A program made the position numbers and the translations under genes. 14,124 nucleotides of DNA from Hydrogenophaga sp. (GTDB taxonomy: Bacteria > Pseudomonadota > Gammaproteobacteria > Burkholderiales > Burkholderiaceae_C), in assembly GCA_030684755.1 (NCBI GenBank), contig JAUXXN010000394.1, positions 1-14,124 of the forward strand, in the 5' to 3' direction. The notes under the pieces are model-generated. The model was not told where the DNA came from. It did not search any database and worked only from the letters and a program-made list of their open reading frames with translations. The first letter of the stretch is position 1. Each line of letters starts with the position of its first letter. This document shows, piece by piece, positions 13,990 through 14,124 of the stretch.

Positions 13990-14124
13990 ATGCCCTCCTT
14001 TCGCAAATGGCTGTTGTCTGGCCTGTTGGTTCTTGTGCCCTTGATCATCACCTTGTGGGTGTTGGACTGGGTCGTCACCACACTCGACCAGACGCTGCAC
14101 ATCCTGCCTTTTAACTGGCACCCT
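13990..14124 (+). CDS. DUF502 family membrane protein, N-terminal 45 codons only
   Basis: The frame begins MPSFRKWLLSGLLVLVPLI and continues open to the right edge. A short basic N-terminus followed by a hydrophobic segment (about residues 8-27) and a VTTLDQTL stretch is typical of DUF502 membrane proteins of proteobacteria, whose function is unknown. It starts 10 bases after the FmdB-family stop with a weak ribosome site, so it is probably co-transcribed. In related genomes aspS often follows; that cannot be seen here. Confidence 0.78.
   Translation, partial: MPSFRKWLLSGLLVLVPLIITLWVLDWVVTTLDQTLHILPFNWHP

Overview
The window is GC-rich and gene-dense, and every supported gene lies on the + strand. 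The order ubiJ-ubiB-fmdB-DUF502 at the right end, together with family-level protein features, suggests a betaproteobacterium of the Burkholderiales, probably Comamonadaceae-like. That assignment is an inference, because no rRNA or other phylogenetic marker is present. I see no tRNA, rRNA, CRISPR array or intact insertion sequence.

Region 1 (2-10989) reads as one long accessory catabolic run with short gaps or start/stop overlaps. In order it encodes a family III CoA-transferase (cut by the left edge), a CitE-like CoA-ester lyase, a PcaB-like member of the fumarase/aspartase superfamily, TcuA and TcuB (the tricarballylate-oxidising flavoprotein and its Fe-S/membrane partner), and two half-size ChrA-family membrane proteins. 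These are followed by a PrpF-family isomerase, a D-2-hydroxyacid dehydrogenase, a GNAT acetyltransferase and an AbrB-family membrane protein.

The most interesting reading of Region 1 is metabolic. TcuAB would oxidise tricarballylate to cis-aconitate and the PrpF-like protein would isomerise it to trans-aconitate. The PcaB-like protein would then decarboxylate it to itaconate. The CoA-transferase and CitE-like lyase would take itaconate through citramalyl-CoA to pyruvate and acetyl-CoA. The middle two steps would parallel the fungal Adi1 (PrpF family) and Tad1 (fumarase superfamily) pair of Ustilago maydis. This is a hypothesis from family membership and gene co-location; substrate and order of steps are not proven, and an itaconyl-CoA hydratase and a regulator are not in the window.

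Region 2 (10990-11276) is a 287-base gap without a convincing gene. It may hold the decayed end of an IS21-like element, and it marks the border between accessory and core genes.

Region 3 (11277-14124) is core genome. It holds ubiJ and ubiB (ubiquinone biosynthesis, overlapping by four bases), then a promoter-bearing gap, an FmdB-family zinc-ribbon protein and the start of a DUF502 membrane protein cut by the right edge.
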